Shown: positions 16,984 to 25,038 of the stretch, piece by piece | Layout of the letters: every line of letters begins with the position of its first letter | How positions within the stretch are numbered: position 1 is the stretch's first letter | DNA from: Clostridia bacterium | GTDB lineage: Bacteria > Bacillota > Clostridia > Christensenellales > Borkfalkiaceae | Length of the DNA stretch: 64,000 bases | Assembly: GCA_029066845.1 (NCBI GenBank) | Contig: JAIEFR010000002.1 | Span: 1-64,000 of the forward strand | Direction of reading: 5' to 3' | Made by a program: the position numbers and the translations under genes | Notes under the pieces: generated by a model | The model's database searches: none | What the model saw: the letters and a program-made list of their open reading frames with translations, nothing else | Told to the model about the DNA's origin: nothing

Positions 16984-19422
16984 TTACGCTATCTTTTCAA
17001 GCTGTCCGTCGGATATATTCACACTGTAAAGGTGTGAATCGCCTAAATTGTTGTAGTAATTCACAAAATAAATTTTACCGTTAAACAGTGTAAAATCTTC
17101 CGCATAATAGTTTTTGCCGCTGCCGTTCCTTGCAAGTATAAGCGTAGGCTGTTCGTTATCGTCAGTTGCATTTTTACTGATACTGTATATTCCCGAAGTG
17201 CCGAGAACGGTGTCGGTGTAATAATATACTCTGTCACCTTCAACGACTATCTTTAAGGGGTCGGTATTCGCCGTCATTATAGCCGTATAATTGCTACCGT
17301 CGATATTGACGCGGGCTAGTCTTTTATTGGCGTTCAAATTATACAATTCTCTGAAATAAACTACGCCGTTATTTATTACGAACGTGTTTACGTTTTTGGT
17401 CGTAACTTGCGTCGTTCCGTCCACAGTATAGCCCGTCGTCGGCATTTTATAAAGTTTGTTACCGTCTACAAAGTAAATATATCCGTCGTAATAGGTTAGG
17501 TCGGTTGCGCCTTTTGTGTACATTTCGCTGTCTTTTCCCTGAGCGTCTATTTTGTGGATAGCCGTTCTTACGCCTGCCGCATTACTTAAAACGTAGTAGA
17601 GGTTCGTGCCGTCGGTTACTATGTCCTCGCAGTCGTTTTCGGAAACCAGTTCGGGTTCGCCGCCGAGCTTCAAACTGACTTTGTAAAGGTCGTTGTTCAC
17701 GCCGTAGCTGACCGCATTGTAGTAAAGCGTATCGCCGAGAATGGCAAAGTCGCTCACCTTGTTGGAGGTCACGCGCGATAAGCTTTTGCTTACCGTATTG
17801 TACGCATACAGCGCCTTGTCGTTGTACAGGTCGAGGAAGTACAGATATTTGCCGTAAGCCGCCGTCTTGCTGCCTGTGCTTATCGGCGTGTATTCGGGTG
17901 CGACAAAACCGTCCAAAATTTCCACTGTATTGCTTCCGTCCGTATCGCTTACGCACAGCATTTGGTCACTAACCCTGTAATAGGCAAGCTTGCCGTCGTC
18001 GGTCGCCGTAAGCGAGCTGTAACTCAGGTTATCGCCTTCGATAACTTTACTGCCGGGGAGTGAATTGTCAACGACGGGATTTGTTCCGACGCAATATATC
18101 CCTTTGCCGAATACGAACGAGTTGAGAAGGTCTACGTTTATATAATACAGTTGGTTGCCAATAACCGTCAGGTTCGCGCCCGCGTCGGAGGTCAGCTTTC
18201 TGCGCGTTCCGCCGCTTATAATATACTTTTCAATATAGTCCCCCAAAAGGTTGTTTACCGTGTAATACAGCGCGCCGTCCGAGTAGGTCAGGCAGGTTAT
18301 TTTTTCGTCTACAACCAAAGTACGCTGTCCGCCCGTCTTGGCTATTCGCGTCAGTTTATCGCCGTTTGCGCCGTCGGCAAAATAAATGTAATTGCCCGCA
18401 CAGGTCAGATATTTCGCCTTGCCTGCGGAAATGAGCTGTGCCGTAGGCTTGTCGCCCGAAAGGTCAACTTTGAATATGCCGCTGTTTTTGGCGGTCAACG
18501 CGTTTACCGCGTAATAAAGGGTTGCACCGTCCGAGCACAGATATTCGCCCTTTGCCGAAATAACGGTGTTCACGCCGTTCGTTCCCACTGTCTTAATCGA
18601 CGATGCCAAGGGAGTGTAGCTTCTGAAATACAGGTTGCCGTCCATTTCCGCAAAGCTGTAAGGGATGTCCGGGCTTACCTTGGTTAATCCGTCGGTCGTA
18701 TCGTATTTGTACAGCTTGTCGCCGTCAAGCGCGTTTGCAAAGTACAGAGTATTGCCGTGCCGGGTAATAAACCTGTGCTTATCCTCTGCGGTAATTTTCA
18801 GTTTTGCCTGTTCGGTAAAGGTATTGTAATTTTTGTTGGCTACCGTCACGGTAATGGTGTATTCGCCCGTTTCGGTTGCCGAGTTGTTAAGCGTAGTATC
18901 TTCCTTGCACGAATATGTTACTGTCGAGTTTTCTGGCACAAGTCCAACGAGCTCTATGCTGTGCGGCGCGCCGTCGTAGGAAAAAGTTGCACCTTCGAAT
19001 TTCAAGCCCGCAAAATCCGCTTTGGAAATAGTAAGCGTTGCGGTAAGTACAAGATTTTCGTATCCGTCGCCCTTTAAGGTGGCGGTCACAGTGTAAGTGC
19101 CGGCGTCAACCGAATTGTTATTTGTCGAATAGGTTACGCCCGCTCCGTCGGGCAAAGTACCCGCAACGGCAAGCGGATGCGTCAAGCCGTCGTAAACCGC
19201 GCTGCCGTCCGCAAGCGTTAATCCCGTAAACTTTTTAAGTGCGGGAGTGGCGGGAGTGTTGGGCGTCGAAGGATTGTTCGGAGTGTTCGGCGTTTCAGGT
19301 GTGGTCTGCGTACTGTCGGGCGGAGTTTCCGGTTTATCGTTGCCGCCGGAGCAGGCGCACAGAGTAAATGCGCTTCCGGCAACAAGCAGCGCCGTTGCAA
19401 TTGCTAAAATTGTTTTCTTCAT
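16984..19422 (-). CDS. Lipoprotein with MBG repeats and DUF5050-type beta-propeller
   Basis: 812 residues, cell-surface, function unknown. Signal peptide with lipobox TLCAC and lipidated Cys24, then a Pro/Thr-rich linker (31-60). Two MBG/YDG repeats follow (AVYDGLTHPLAVAGTLPDG near 78 and SYDGAPHSIELVG near 147). From about 215 to the end come repeated short strands of the kind GNTLYFANALDGDKLYKYDT and DGYIYFVDGNKLYKM, typical of the DUF5050 propeller family of gut Firmicutes. It lies 11 nt downstream of a membrane-bound XRE regulator gene and is probably co-transcribed with it. The MBG repeats resemble those in the 1,565-residue protein at 132-4829. Confidence 0.88.
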   Translation of the reverse strand: MKKTILAIATALLVAGSAFTLCACSGGNDKPETPPDSTQTTPETPNTPNNPSTPNTPATPALKKFTGLTLADGSAVYDGLTHPLAVAGTLPDGAGVTYSTNNNSVDAGTYTVTATLKGDGYENLVLTATLTISKADFAGLKFEGATFSYDGAPHSIELVGLVPENSTVTYSCKEDTTLNNSATETGEYTITVTVANKNYNTFTEQAKLKITAEDKHRFITRHGNTLYFANALDGDKLYKYDTTDGLTKVSPDIPYSFAEMDGNLYFRSYTPLASSIKTVGTNGVNTVISAKGEYLCSDGATLYYAVNALTAKNSGIFKVDLSGDKPTAQLISAGKAKYLTCAGNYIYFADGANGDKLTRIAKTGGQRTLVVDEKITCLTYSDGALYYTVNNLLGDYIEKYIISGGTRRKLTSDAGANLTVIGNQLYYINVDLLNSFVFGKGIYCVGTNPVVDNSLPGSKVIEGDNLSYSSLTATDDGKLAYYRVSDQMLCVSDTDGSNTVEILDGFVAPEYTPISTGSKTAAYGKYLYFLDLYNDKALYAYNTVSKSLSRVTSNKVSDFAILGDTLYYNAVSYGVNNDLYKVSLKLGGEPELVSENDCEDIVTDGTNLYYVLSNAAGVRTAIHKIDAQGKDSEMYTKGATDLTYYDGYIYFVDGNKLYKMPTTGYTVDGTTQVTTKNVNTFVINNGVVYFRELYNLNANKRLARVNIDGSNYTAIMTANTDPLKIVVEGDRVYYYTDTVLGTSGIYSISKNATDDNEQPTLILARNGSGKNYYAEDFTLFNGKIYFVNYYNNLGDSHLYSVNISDGQLEKIA

Positions 19423-19433
19423 TTTATCCCTCC

Positions 19434-20321
19434 TTAGTTTGCGGCTTCTTTAAGGCTTTTGTTTTCCATCAAACGCCTAATGAGCGTAACGGGGAAAATC
19501 AGAGCGGCGTAAGTGGGCGTTATGATTATGCCTATCAGGAACAGTAGTACGGACAGAATCACGCTGAGAATGGAAAGTCCGATTTTTACGACGATAAGAA
19601 ATATAAGTCCGTCCAAATCGAGCGTGAATATTACTCCGGGCATTCTGAACGATTTTAAAAACAGAAAGAACAGGTCGGTAACCGAATTGCCCCAGAACAT
19701 CTGCGTTACAAACGCAAATACCGCGTAACCTATATATATAGATATGGGTATGCCCGCGGACAGCGGCAGCTCCTCGCTCTGTTCGACTATGCAGCTGACT
19801 AAAAACAGTATAAGAACGGCAACGCCCGCAATGCCGCCCCATATAAACGATTTCATATTCTGTCTTTTGAAATCATAATAATCGGATACGCGCGCGTTGT
19901 GTATGCGCTTTGCGTTACATTCGTTGCAGTAAATGTGCTGTATGCTGCCGCCGCGCCCCGAGTGCGTAACCACGTACTCGTTGGGACCTACGGGCTTGTT
20001 GCACTCCTCGCAGTAGCCGTTTATGATTTTCTGTTCGACTACGCGTTCAACAACGGGTTGTATGACGGGCTGTACTACGGTCTGTGCCGGCGCCGCGGTG
20101 ACGGCGACTTCCTTAACGGGCGGTTCGTTACCTAAAAGCTCGTCGGTGGAAATTGCGAATATTTCGCAAAGCTTTTTGATGGTGGAGGCGTCCGGCTCCG
20201 CCTGACCGTTTTCCCATTTAGATACCGCCTGCGGTGAAACGTTCAGCTTATCGCCCAAGTCCTTCTGCGTCAGGTCGAGTTGCTTGCGGTATTCTGAAAT
20301 TTTATTCCCAAGATTTTCCAT
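19434..20321 (-). CDS. Membrane-anchored XRE-family regulator with zinc ribbon
   Basis: 295 residues. A Cro/CI-type helix-turn-helix occupies residues 8-62 (LTQKDLGDKLNVSPQAVSKW), then a Pro/Val-rich linker, a four-cysteine zinc ribbon (Cys104, Cys107, Cys132, Cys135) and four or so membrane spans from residue 159. This arrangement suggests a DNA-binding protein held at the membrane, perhaps sensing envelope state. Its partner in the operon is the DUF5050 lipoprotein. The upstream DNA carries inverted and direct repeats suitable as operators. Confidence 0.85.
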   Translation of the reverse strand: MENLGNKISEYRKQLDLTQKDLGDKLNVSPQAVSKWENGQAEPDASTIKKLCEIFAISTDELLGNEPPVKEVAVTAAPAQTVVQPVIQPVVERVVEQKIINGYCEECNKPVGPNEYVVTHSGRGGSIQHIYCNECNAKRIHNARVSDYYDFKRQNMKSFIWGGIAGVAVLILFLVSCIVEQSEELPLSAGIPISIYIGYAVFAFVTQMFWGNSVTDLFFLFLKSFRMPGVIFTLDLDGLIFLIVVKIGLSILSVILSVLLFLIGIIITPTYAALIFPVTLIRRLMENKSLKEAAN

Positions 20322-20394
20322 AAGTTATCTCCGCTTAAAATTCATTTACGTAATTATTATAACATCTAAACTTTAAGTTGTATAATTTTTACGC

Positions 20395-20440
20395 TCAACC
20401 AAAAGTTGAATTTGCTGTAAAAAAGGTTGAATTTGGCTGT
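20395..20440. promoter_or_regulatory. Candidate operator cluster upstream of the XRE gene
   Basis: A perfect inverted repeat TCAAC-N5-GTTGA spans 20395-20409. Two near-identical direct repeats, GTTGAATTTGCTGT (20405-20418) and GTTGAATTTGGCTGT (20426-20440), start 21 bp apart, two helical turns. They lie about 75-120 bp upstream of the XRE regulator and are good candidates for autoregulation. Confidence 0.45.
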
Positions 20441-20613
20441 TTGAGTCTTTTTGAGGGGAGTATTTTACAATTATGATAATGTTTTTAGCCGTTTTGTGAC
20501 AAACTTGTCTTATAAGGGGGAAAATTTAGCCTTTTGTTAAAAGTTTTCAAACTCACAAATACAACATATAGAAAGATGTTAAAAACTTTCATACAAGATA
20601 TTGTGGTCAGTTC

Positions 20614-20686
20614 CTTGACTTAGGAATTTATGCGGTTTATAATGTTATCCGTTGCGCGCCCTGGAAAGACGGCGGCGTTATTTTTT
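20614..20686 (+). promoter_or_regulatory. Orphan promoter followed at once by a terminator-like hairpin
   Basis: TTGACT at 20614-20619 and TATAAT at 20637-20642, spacing 17, with a TTCCT-N6-AGGAA dyad over the -35. The predicted transcript meets a stem (20654-20659 with 20670-20676, one bulge) and a T-rich tail at 20677-20685 after only about 40 nt. No ORF follows before the nrdD promoter. The rest of the 517-bp gap (20322-20838) holds the operators at 20395-20440 and the nrdD control region. Confidence 0.5.
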
Positions 20687-20728
20687 GAATTTTTAATGCT
20701 CACGCGCATATCCATTATTAAATATTAT

Positions 20729-20772
20729 ACAATATATTGTGTTTTCACTGTTGACAAACAACAATATATGTG
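20729..20772 (+). promoter_or_regulatory. Paired NrdR boxes
   Basis: ACAATATATTGTGT (20729-20742) and ACAATATATGTG (20761-20772) match the NrdR-box pattern and begin 32 bp apart, about three helical turns, which is the standard arrangement. The second box lies between the -35 and -10 of the nrdD promoter, so NrdR with ATP/dATP bound should repress the operon. Confidence 0.85.
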
Positions 20773-20779
20773 ATATATT
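20751..20779 (+). promoter_or_regulatory. Promoter of nrdD
   Basis: TTGACA at 20751-20756 and TATATT at 20774-20779, 17 bp apart, overlapped by the second NrdR box. It leaves a leader of about 50 nt before nrdD. Confidence 0.85.
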
Positions 20780-20838
20780 GAAAGCGTTCCACATTTAAAG
20801 ATTACGTATTACAAAAGATTAAGGGAGAGGGACAGGCA

Positions 20839-22962
20839 ATGAAAGTTATTAAAAGAGACGGCTCAACGGTTGACTTCGACAGAAGCAAGATAATCAAGGC
20901 GATCAGCAAAGCCAACGAGGCGGTTGACATCGAGGACAGAGTGTCCGAAAAACAGATCGAAAATATCGTTGACGAAATTGCAAACCGTCACAGAACCCGT
21001 CTGCTCGTTGAAGATATTCAGGATATGGTGGAAGAAAAGCTGATGGAACAGCAGAAGTACCGTCTTATGAAGGCGTACATTCTCTACCGTTACGAGCGTG
21101 CGCTTGTCAGAAAGGCAAACACCACCGACGAGAGCATCCTTTCGCTTATCAAGAATGCAAACAAGGACGTAATGGAGGAGAACTCCAACAAGAACGCGCG
21201 CACGGCTTCCACCCAGCGCGACCTCATTGCGGGCGAAGTATCGCGTGACCTTACCCGCCGTATCCTTCTGCCCGAATACATTTCCAAGGCGCACGACGAA
21301 GGCGCGATTCACTTCCACGATTCGGACTATTTCGTACAGCCCATTTTCAACTGCTGCCTCGTAAATATCAAAGATATGCTCGATAACGGCACGGTTATGA
21401 ACGGCAAGCTTATCGAATCGCCCAAGTCCTTCCAGACGGCGTGCACCATCGTCACGCAGATTATCGCTTCGGTTGCATCCTCGCAGTACGGCGGACAGTC
21501 CGTAAATATCGCGCACCTCGGCAAATATCTGCGCCGCACCAGGGACAAATACCAGAAGCAGTGCGACGAACTGTTCGGCGACGAAAACCCCGATGAGAAG
21601 GCAAAAATAGTAGAAATGCGTTTGAAGGACGAGCTCAAAGCCGGCGTTCAGACCATACAGTACCAGATTAACACTCTGATGACGACCAACGGTCAGTCGC
21701 CTTTCGTAACGCTTTTCCTCTATCTCGACGAAAACGACGAGTATATCGAAGAGAACGCGATGATAATCGAGGAGATTTTAAGACAGCGTTACAAGGGAAT
21801 CAAGAACGAAGTGGGCGTTTATATCACCCCCGCGTTCCCCAAGCTTGTCTACGTTCTGGACGAAAACAACAATTTGACTGGCGGCAAATACGACTACCTT
21901 ACAAGGCTTGCCGCAAAGTGCTCTGCAAAGCGTTTCTATCCCGACTACATTTCGGCAAAGAAGATGCGCGAAAATTATGAGGGCAACGTGTTCTCGCCTA
22001 TGGGTTGCCGTTCGTTCCTTTCACCCTGGAAGGACGAAAACGGCGAATACAAATTCGAGGGCAGGTTCAACCAGGGCGTCGTTTCTATAAATCTTCCCCA
22101 GTGCGGAATTCTTGCAAAGGGTGACGAAAAGAAATTCTGGGAGATTTTAGAGGACAGATTACAGCTCTGCTACGACGCGCTTATGTGCCGTCACAACGCA
22201 CTTTTAGGCACCGTTTCGGACGTTTCCCCCGTGCACTGGCAGTACGGCGCAATCGCAAGACTGGACAAGGGCGAAAAGATAGACAAGTTCCTTTTCGGCG
22301 GCTATTCCTCCATATCCTTGGGATATATAGGACTCTACGAGGTGACGAAGCTTGTCAAGGGTGTTTCGCACACCACTCCCGAAGGACAAGAGTTTGCGCT
22401 TAAAGTTATGAACAGCCTGCGCGACCACTGCGAAAAGTGGAAGAAGGAAACCAACATCGGGTTCGCGCTTTACGGCACTCCCGCGGAAAGCCTTTGCTAC
22501 CGCTTTGCCCGCATCGATAAGGAGCGCTTCGGCACCATAAAGGACGTTACCGACAAGGGCTACTACACCAACAGCTACCACGTGGACGTTCGCGAGGATA
22601 TAGACGCCTTCTCCAAATTCACGTTCGAAAGCCAGTTCCAGAAGATATCTTCGGGCGGCGCGATTTCCTATGTCGAGGTTCCCAATATGAACGCCAACCT
22701 TACGGCTATGGAGGACGTGATAAAGTTTATTTACGACAATATCCAGTACGCCGAATTCAACACCAAGAGCGACTATTGCCAGGTCTGCGGATTCAGCGGC
22801 GAAATTCAGATAAACGCCGACAACGAGTGGGAGTGCCCCAACTGCCACAACAAGGACCACCGCAGAATGAACGTAACACGCCGCACGTGCGGTTACCTCG
22901 GCGAAAATTTCTGGAACGTCGGTAAGACCAAGGAAATCAAAGCGAGAGTGCTTCATCTGTAA
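20839..22962 (+). CDS. nrdD: Anaerobic (class III) ribonucleoside-triphosphate reductase
   Basis: A glycyl-radical enzyme making dNTPs without oxygen. The N-terminal ATP-cone (residues 3-90, VIKRDGSTVDFDRSKIIKAI) gives allosteric control. The C-terminal zinc site is CQVCGFSG plus CPNCHNK, and the radical glycine is about Gly685 in RRTCGYLG. Length 707 is normal. GGGAGAGGGA precedes the start. Two NrdR boxes overlap its promoter, and nrdG and dut follow in the same direction. Confidence 0.97.
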   Translation: MKVIKRDGSTVDFDRSKIIKAISKANEAVDIEDRVSEKQIENIVDEIANRHRTRLLVEDIQDMVEEKLMEQQKYRLMKAYILYRYERALVRKANTTDESILSLIKNANKDVMEENSNKNARTASTQRDLIAGEVSRDLTRRILLPEYISKAHDEGAIHFHDSDYFVQPIFNCCLVNIKDMLDNGTVMNGKLIESPKSFQTACTIVTQIIASVASSQYGGQSVNIAHLGKYLRRTRDKYQKQCDELFGDENPDEKAKIVEMRLKDELKAGVQTIQYQINTLMTTNGQSPFVTLFLYLDENDEYIEENAMIIEEILRQRYKGIKNEVGVYITPAFPKLVYVLDENNNLTGGKYDYLTRLAAKCSAKRFYPDYISAKKMRENYEGNVFSPMGCRSFLSPWKDENGEYKFEGRFNQGVVSINLPQCGILAKGDEKKFWEILEDRLQLCYDALMCRHNALLGTVSDVSPVHWQYGAIARLDKGEKIDKFLFGGYSSISLGYIGLYEVTKLVKGVSHTTPEGQEFALKVMNSLRDHCEKWKKETNIGFALYGTPAESLCYRFARIDKERFGTIKDVTDKGYYTNSYHVDVREDIDAFSKFTFESQFQKISSGGAISYVEVPNMNANLTAMEDVIKFIYDNIQYAEFNTKSDYCQVCGFSGEIQINADNEWECPNCHNKDHRRMNVTRRTCGYLGENFWNVGKTKEIKARVLHL

Positions 22963-22973
22963 TTAAAACGCGC

Positions 22974-22998
22974 GACTGCAAGCTCTCCGCTTGCAGTC
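22974..22998 (+). other. Intercistronic hairpin between nrdD and nrdG
   Basis: A perfect 10-bp stem (22974-22983 with 22989-22998) and 5-nt loop, without a real T-run. It more likely stabilises or processes the mRNA, tuning the nrdD:nrdG ratio, than terminates transcription. Confidence 0.6.
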
Positions 22999-23016
22999 AA
23001 ATTATTTAAAACGAAT

Positions 23017-23550
23017 ATGAATTTTGCAACTATAAAATATACAGATATATCCAACGGACCGGGGGTGCGCGTCAGCCTGTACGTTTCGGGTTGCCGCAAT
23101 CACTGCAAGAACTGCTTCAACCCCGAAACCTGGGACTTCAACTACGGACAGCCGTTCACCAAAGAGGTCGAGGATAAAATTATAGCGGCGATGAAGCCCG
23201 ACCACATAAAGGGCTTTACCCTTCTGGGCGGCGACCCGTTCGAGCCGGAAAATTCCAAGGCGCTGGTGCCGTTTATGCAACGCTTACGCAAGATTTATCC
23301 GCACAAGTCCTTCTGGTGCTTTACGGGCTACGATTTCGAGCGCGACCTTCTGACGGGCAAGCTCGGCGACCCCGACGACGTTATGGCGATTCTGGAAACG
23401 CTGGACGTGCTGGTGGACGGAAAGTTCGATGAAAGATTAAAGGACCTGAACCTGCGCTTTAAGGGTTCTTCCAATCAGCGCACTATCCTTGTAAAGGAAT
23501 CGCTTGAAACTGACGAAGTAGTTCTGTGGGATAACGAAACACCGGTATAA
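23017..23550 (+). CDS. nrdG: Anaerobic ribonucleotide reductase activase (radical SAM)
   Basis: Generates the glycyl radical on NrdD using S-adenosylmethionine. The radical-SAM cluster cysteines are Cys26, Cys30 and Cys33 (CRNHCKNC), followed by GGDPF. The start MNFATIKYTDISNGPGVRVS is the usual NrdG N-terminus. 177 residues. It lies 54 bp after nrdD and 15 bp before dut. Confidence 0.96.
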   Translation: MNFATIKYTDISNGPGVRVSLYVSGCRNHCKNCFNPETWDFNYGQPFTKEVEDKIIAAMKPDHIKGFTLLGGDPFEPENSKALVPFMQRLRKIYPHKSFWCFTGYDFERDLLTGKLGDPDDVMAILETLDVLVDGKFDERLKDLNLRFKGSSNQRTILVKESLETDEVVLWDNETPV

Positions 23551-23565
23551 AAAGGTAATGAACAA

Positions 23566-24003
23566 ATGAAAATCAACGTAAAGAAATTAAACGAAAAAGC
23601 AATTCTGCCCTCGTACGGCAGCGAATATGCCGCGGGCGCGGACCTGTACGCCTGCATTGACAGCGAGGTTACGGTTGCTCCGCACACGACGGTTATGATT
23701 CCCACGGGCATTGCGCTCGAGCTTCCCGTAGGATATGCGGGCTTTATCTATGCGCGCAGCGGACTTGCCTCCAAGCGCAACCTCGCCCCCGCAAACAAGG
23801 TGGGCGTTGTGGACTGCGACTACCGCGGCGAGGTTAAAGTTGCTCTGCACAACCACGGCGAAACCGCGCAGGTTGTGGCGGTCGGCGAAAGGGTTGCACA
23901 GCTGGTAGTTGCGCCCTATATCACGGCGCAGTTCGAGGAGGCGGAGGAGCTTTCCTCCACGGTGCGCGGCGCGGGCGGCTTCGGCTCTACGGGCACAAAG
24001 TAA
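23566..24003 (+). CDS. dut: Deoxyuridine 5'-triphosphate nucleotidohydrolase
   Basis: A trimeric dUTPase that removes dUTP and supplies dUMP. The motifs appear in order: AGADLYA, IPTGIALELP, ARSGLASK, GVVDCDYRGE, ERVAQLVV and the C-terminal GAGGFGSTG that closes over the active site. 145 residues, normal. Being last in the nrdD-nrdG-dut unit, it probably shares NrdR control, which links dNTP synthesis with dUTP clean-up. Confidence 0.96.
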   Translation: MKINVKKLNEKAILPSYGSEYAAGADLYACIDSEVTVAPHTTVMIPTGIALELPVGYAGFIYARSGLASKRNLAPANKVGVVDCDYRGEVKVALHNHGETAQVVAVGERVAQLVVAPYITAQFEEAEELSSTVRGAGGFGSTGTK

Positions 24004-24010
24004 ATAATAT

Positions 24011-24056
24011 ACGGGCGGCAATTCCCGAAAAAGGGACTGCCGCCGTTTGTTTTTTT
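24011..24056 (+). terminator. Terminator of the nrdD-nrdG-dut operon
   Basis: A long imperfect GC-rich stem between 24011 and 24046 (GGCGGC paired with GCCGCC, CCC with GGG) and a T-run to 24056. Confidence 0.85.
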
Positions 24057-24068
24057 GCAAGGAGTAAT

Positions 24069-25001
24069 ATGAAGTATTATCTCGGTATAGATATAGGCGG
24101 CACGTTCGTAAAGGGCGTGCTGGTTGACGAAAGCGGCAAGGTGATAGCCGACGGCAAGACGCCCACGGGCTGTGCGGACGGCGGCGACGTTATGTGCGCG
24201 AATATTGCCGCGCTGTGCGCGCAGCTGCAAAGCGATGCGGCGGTCAAGGCGTGCGCGGCGGGGGTAGGCTGCGCGGGTATGATTTCGGACGACGGCACCG
24301 TGCTGTTCGCGGGCAACCTGGGCTTAAAGAACTATCCGCTTGCGGACAAGCTTTCGGCGTTGACGGGACTGCCCGTAAAGGTGACAAACGACGCCAACGC
24401 GGCGGCTCTGGGCGAGGCGGCGTACGGCGCGGGCAGGGACTATCCGGACAGCATTTTCATAACGCTCGGCACTGGCGTGGGCGGCGGAATAATAATAGAC
24501 GGCAAGCTCTTTCAGGGCGGCAAAAACGTCGGCGCGGAGATAGGGCATATGGTCATTGTGCACGGCGGCGAAAAGTGCACCTGCGGCAGAAAGGGCTGTT
24601 TCGAGGCGTACTCCTCGGCTACCGCGCTTATCAAATTCACGCGCAGCGCTATGGAGGAGGACCGCTCCTCGGCAATGTGGAAAACCTGTACGCCCGACAC
24701 CGTTACGGGCAGGACGGCGTTCGATTACGCGGACTGCGACGACGCGGCGAAAAGAGTGGTGGACGGATACATCTACAACCTTGCGTGCGGCATTATAAAC
24801 CTTGCAAACGTGTTCCGTCCGCAGGCGGTAATTCTGGGCGGCGGTGTTGCCGAGCAGGGCGAAAGGCTGATTGCGCCATTGCAGGAGCGGCTTGACGCAA
24901 AGATTTTCGGCGGGCAGGGTTACGCGCCCGTAAAGATAGTCAAGGCGACGCTGGGCAACCTTGCAGGCGCGCTGGGCGCGGCAAAGCTGGTCATCGGCTG
25001 A
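24069..25001 (+). CDS. glk: ROK-family sugar kinase, probable glucokinase
   Basis: Phosphorylates glucose or a related sugar with ATP. The phosphate-binding loop is GIDIGGTFVKG, the catalytic Asp is in VTNDANAAALGEA, and the ROK zinc site is CTCGRKGC with the preceding histidine in GHMVIVHGG. 310 residues, full length. No HTH is present, so it is a kinase rather than a ROK repressor. No sugar transporter is adjacent; substrate choice among glucose, fructose and ManNAc cannot be settled from sequence. Confidence 0.9.
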   Translation: MKYYLGIDIGGTFVKGVLVDESGKVIADGKTPTGCADGGDVMCANIAALCAQLQSDAAVKACAAGVGCAGMISDDGTVLFAGNLGLKNYPLADKLSALTGLPVKVTNDANAAALGEAAYGAGRDYPDSIFITLGTGVGGGIIIDGKLFQGGKNVGAEIGHMVIVHGGEKCTCGRKGCFEAYSSATALIKFTRSAMEEDRSSAMWKTCTPDTVTGRTAFDYADCDDAAKRVVDGYIYNLACGIINLANVFRPQAVILGGGVAEQGERLIAPLQERLDAKIFGGQGYAPVKIVKATLGNLAGALGAAKLVIG

Positions 25002-25038
25002 GCATTTTTCAAGGGCTTGCGCCATAGAATATTAAACT

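Noticed and set aside
16984..19422. Repetitive segments in the DUF5050 gene as a CRISPR-like array
   Set aside because: The repeats are protein-level beta-propeller units with diverged DNA, not identical spaced repeats.
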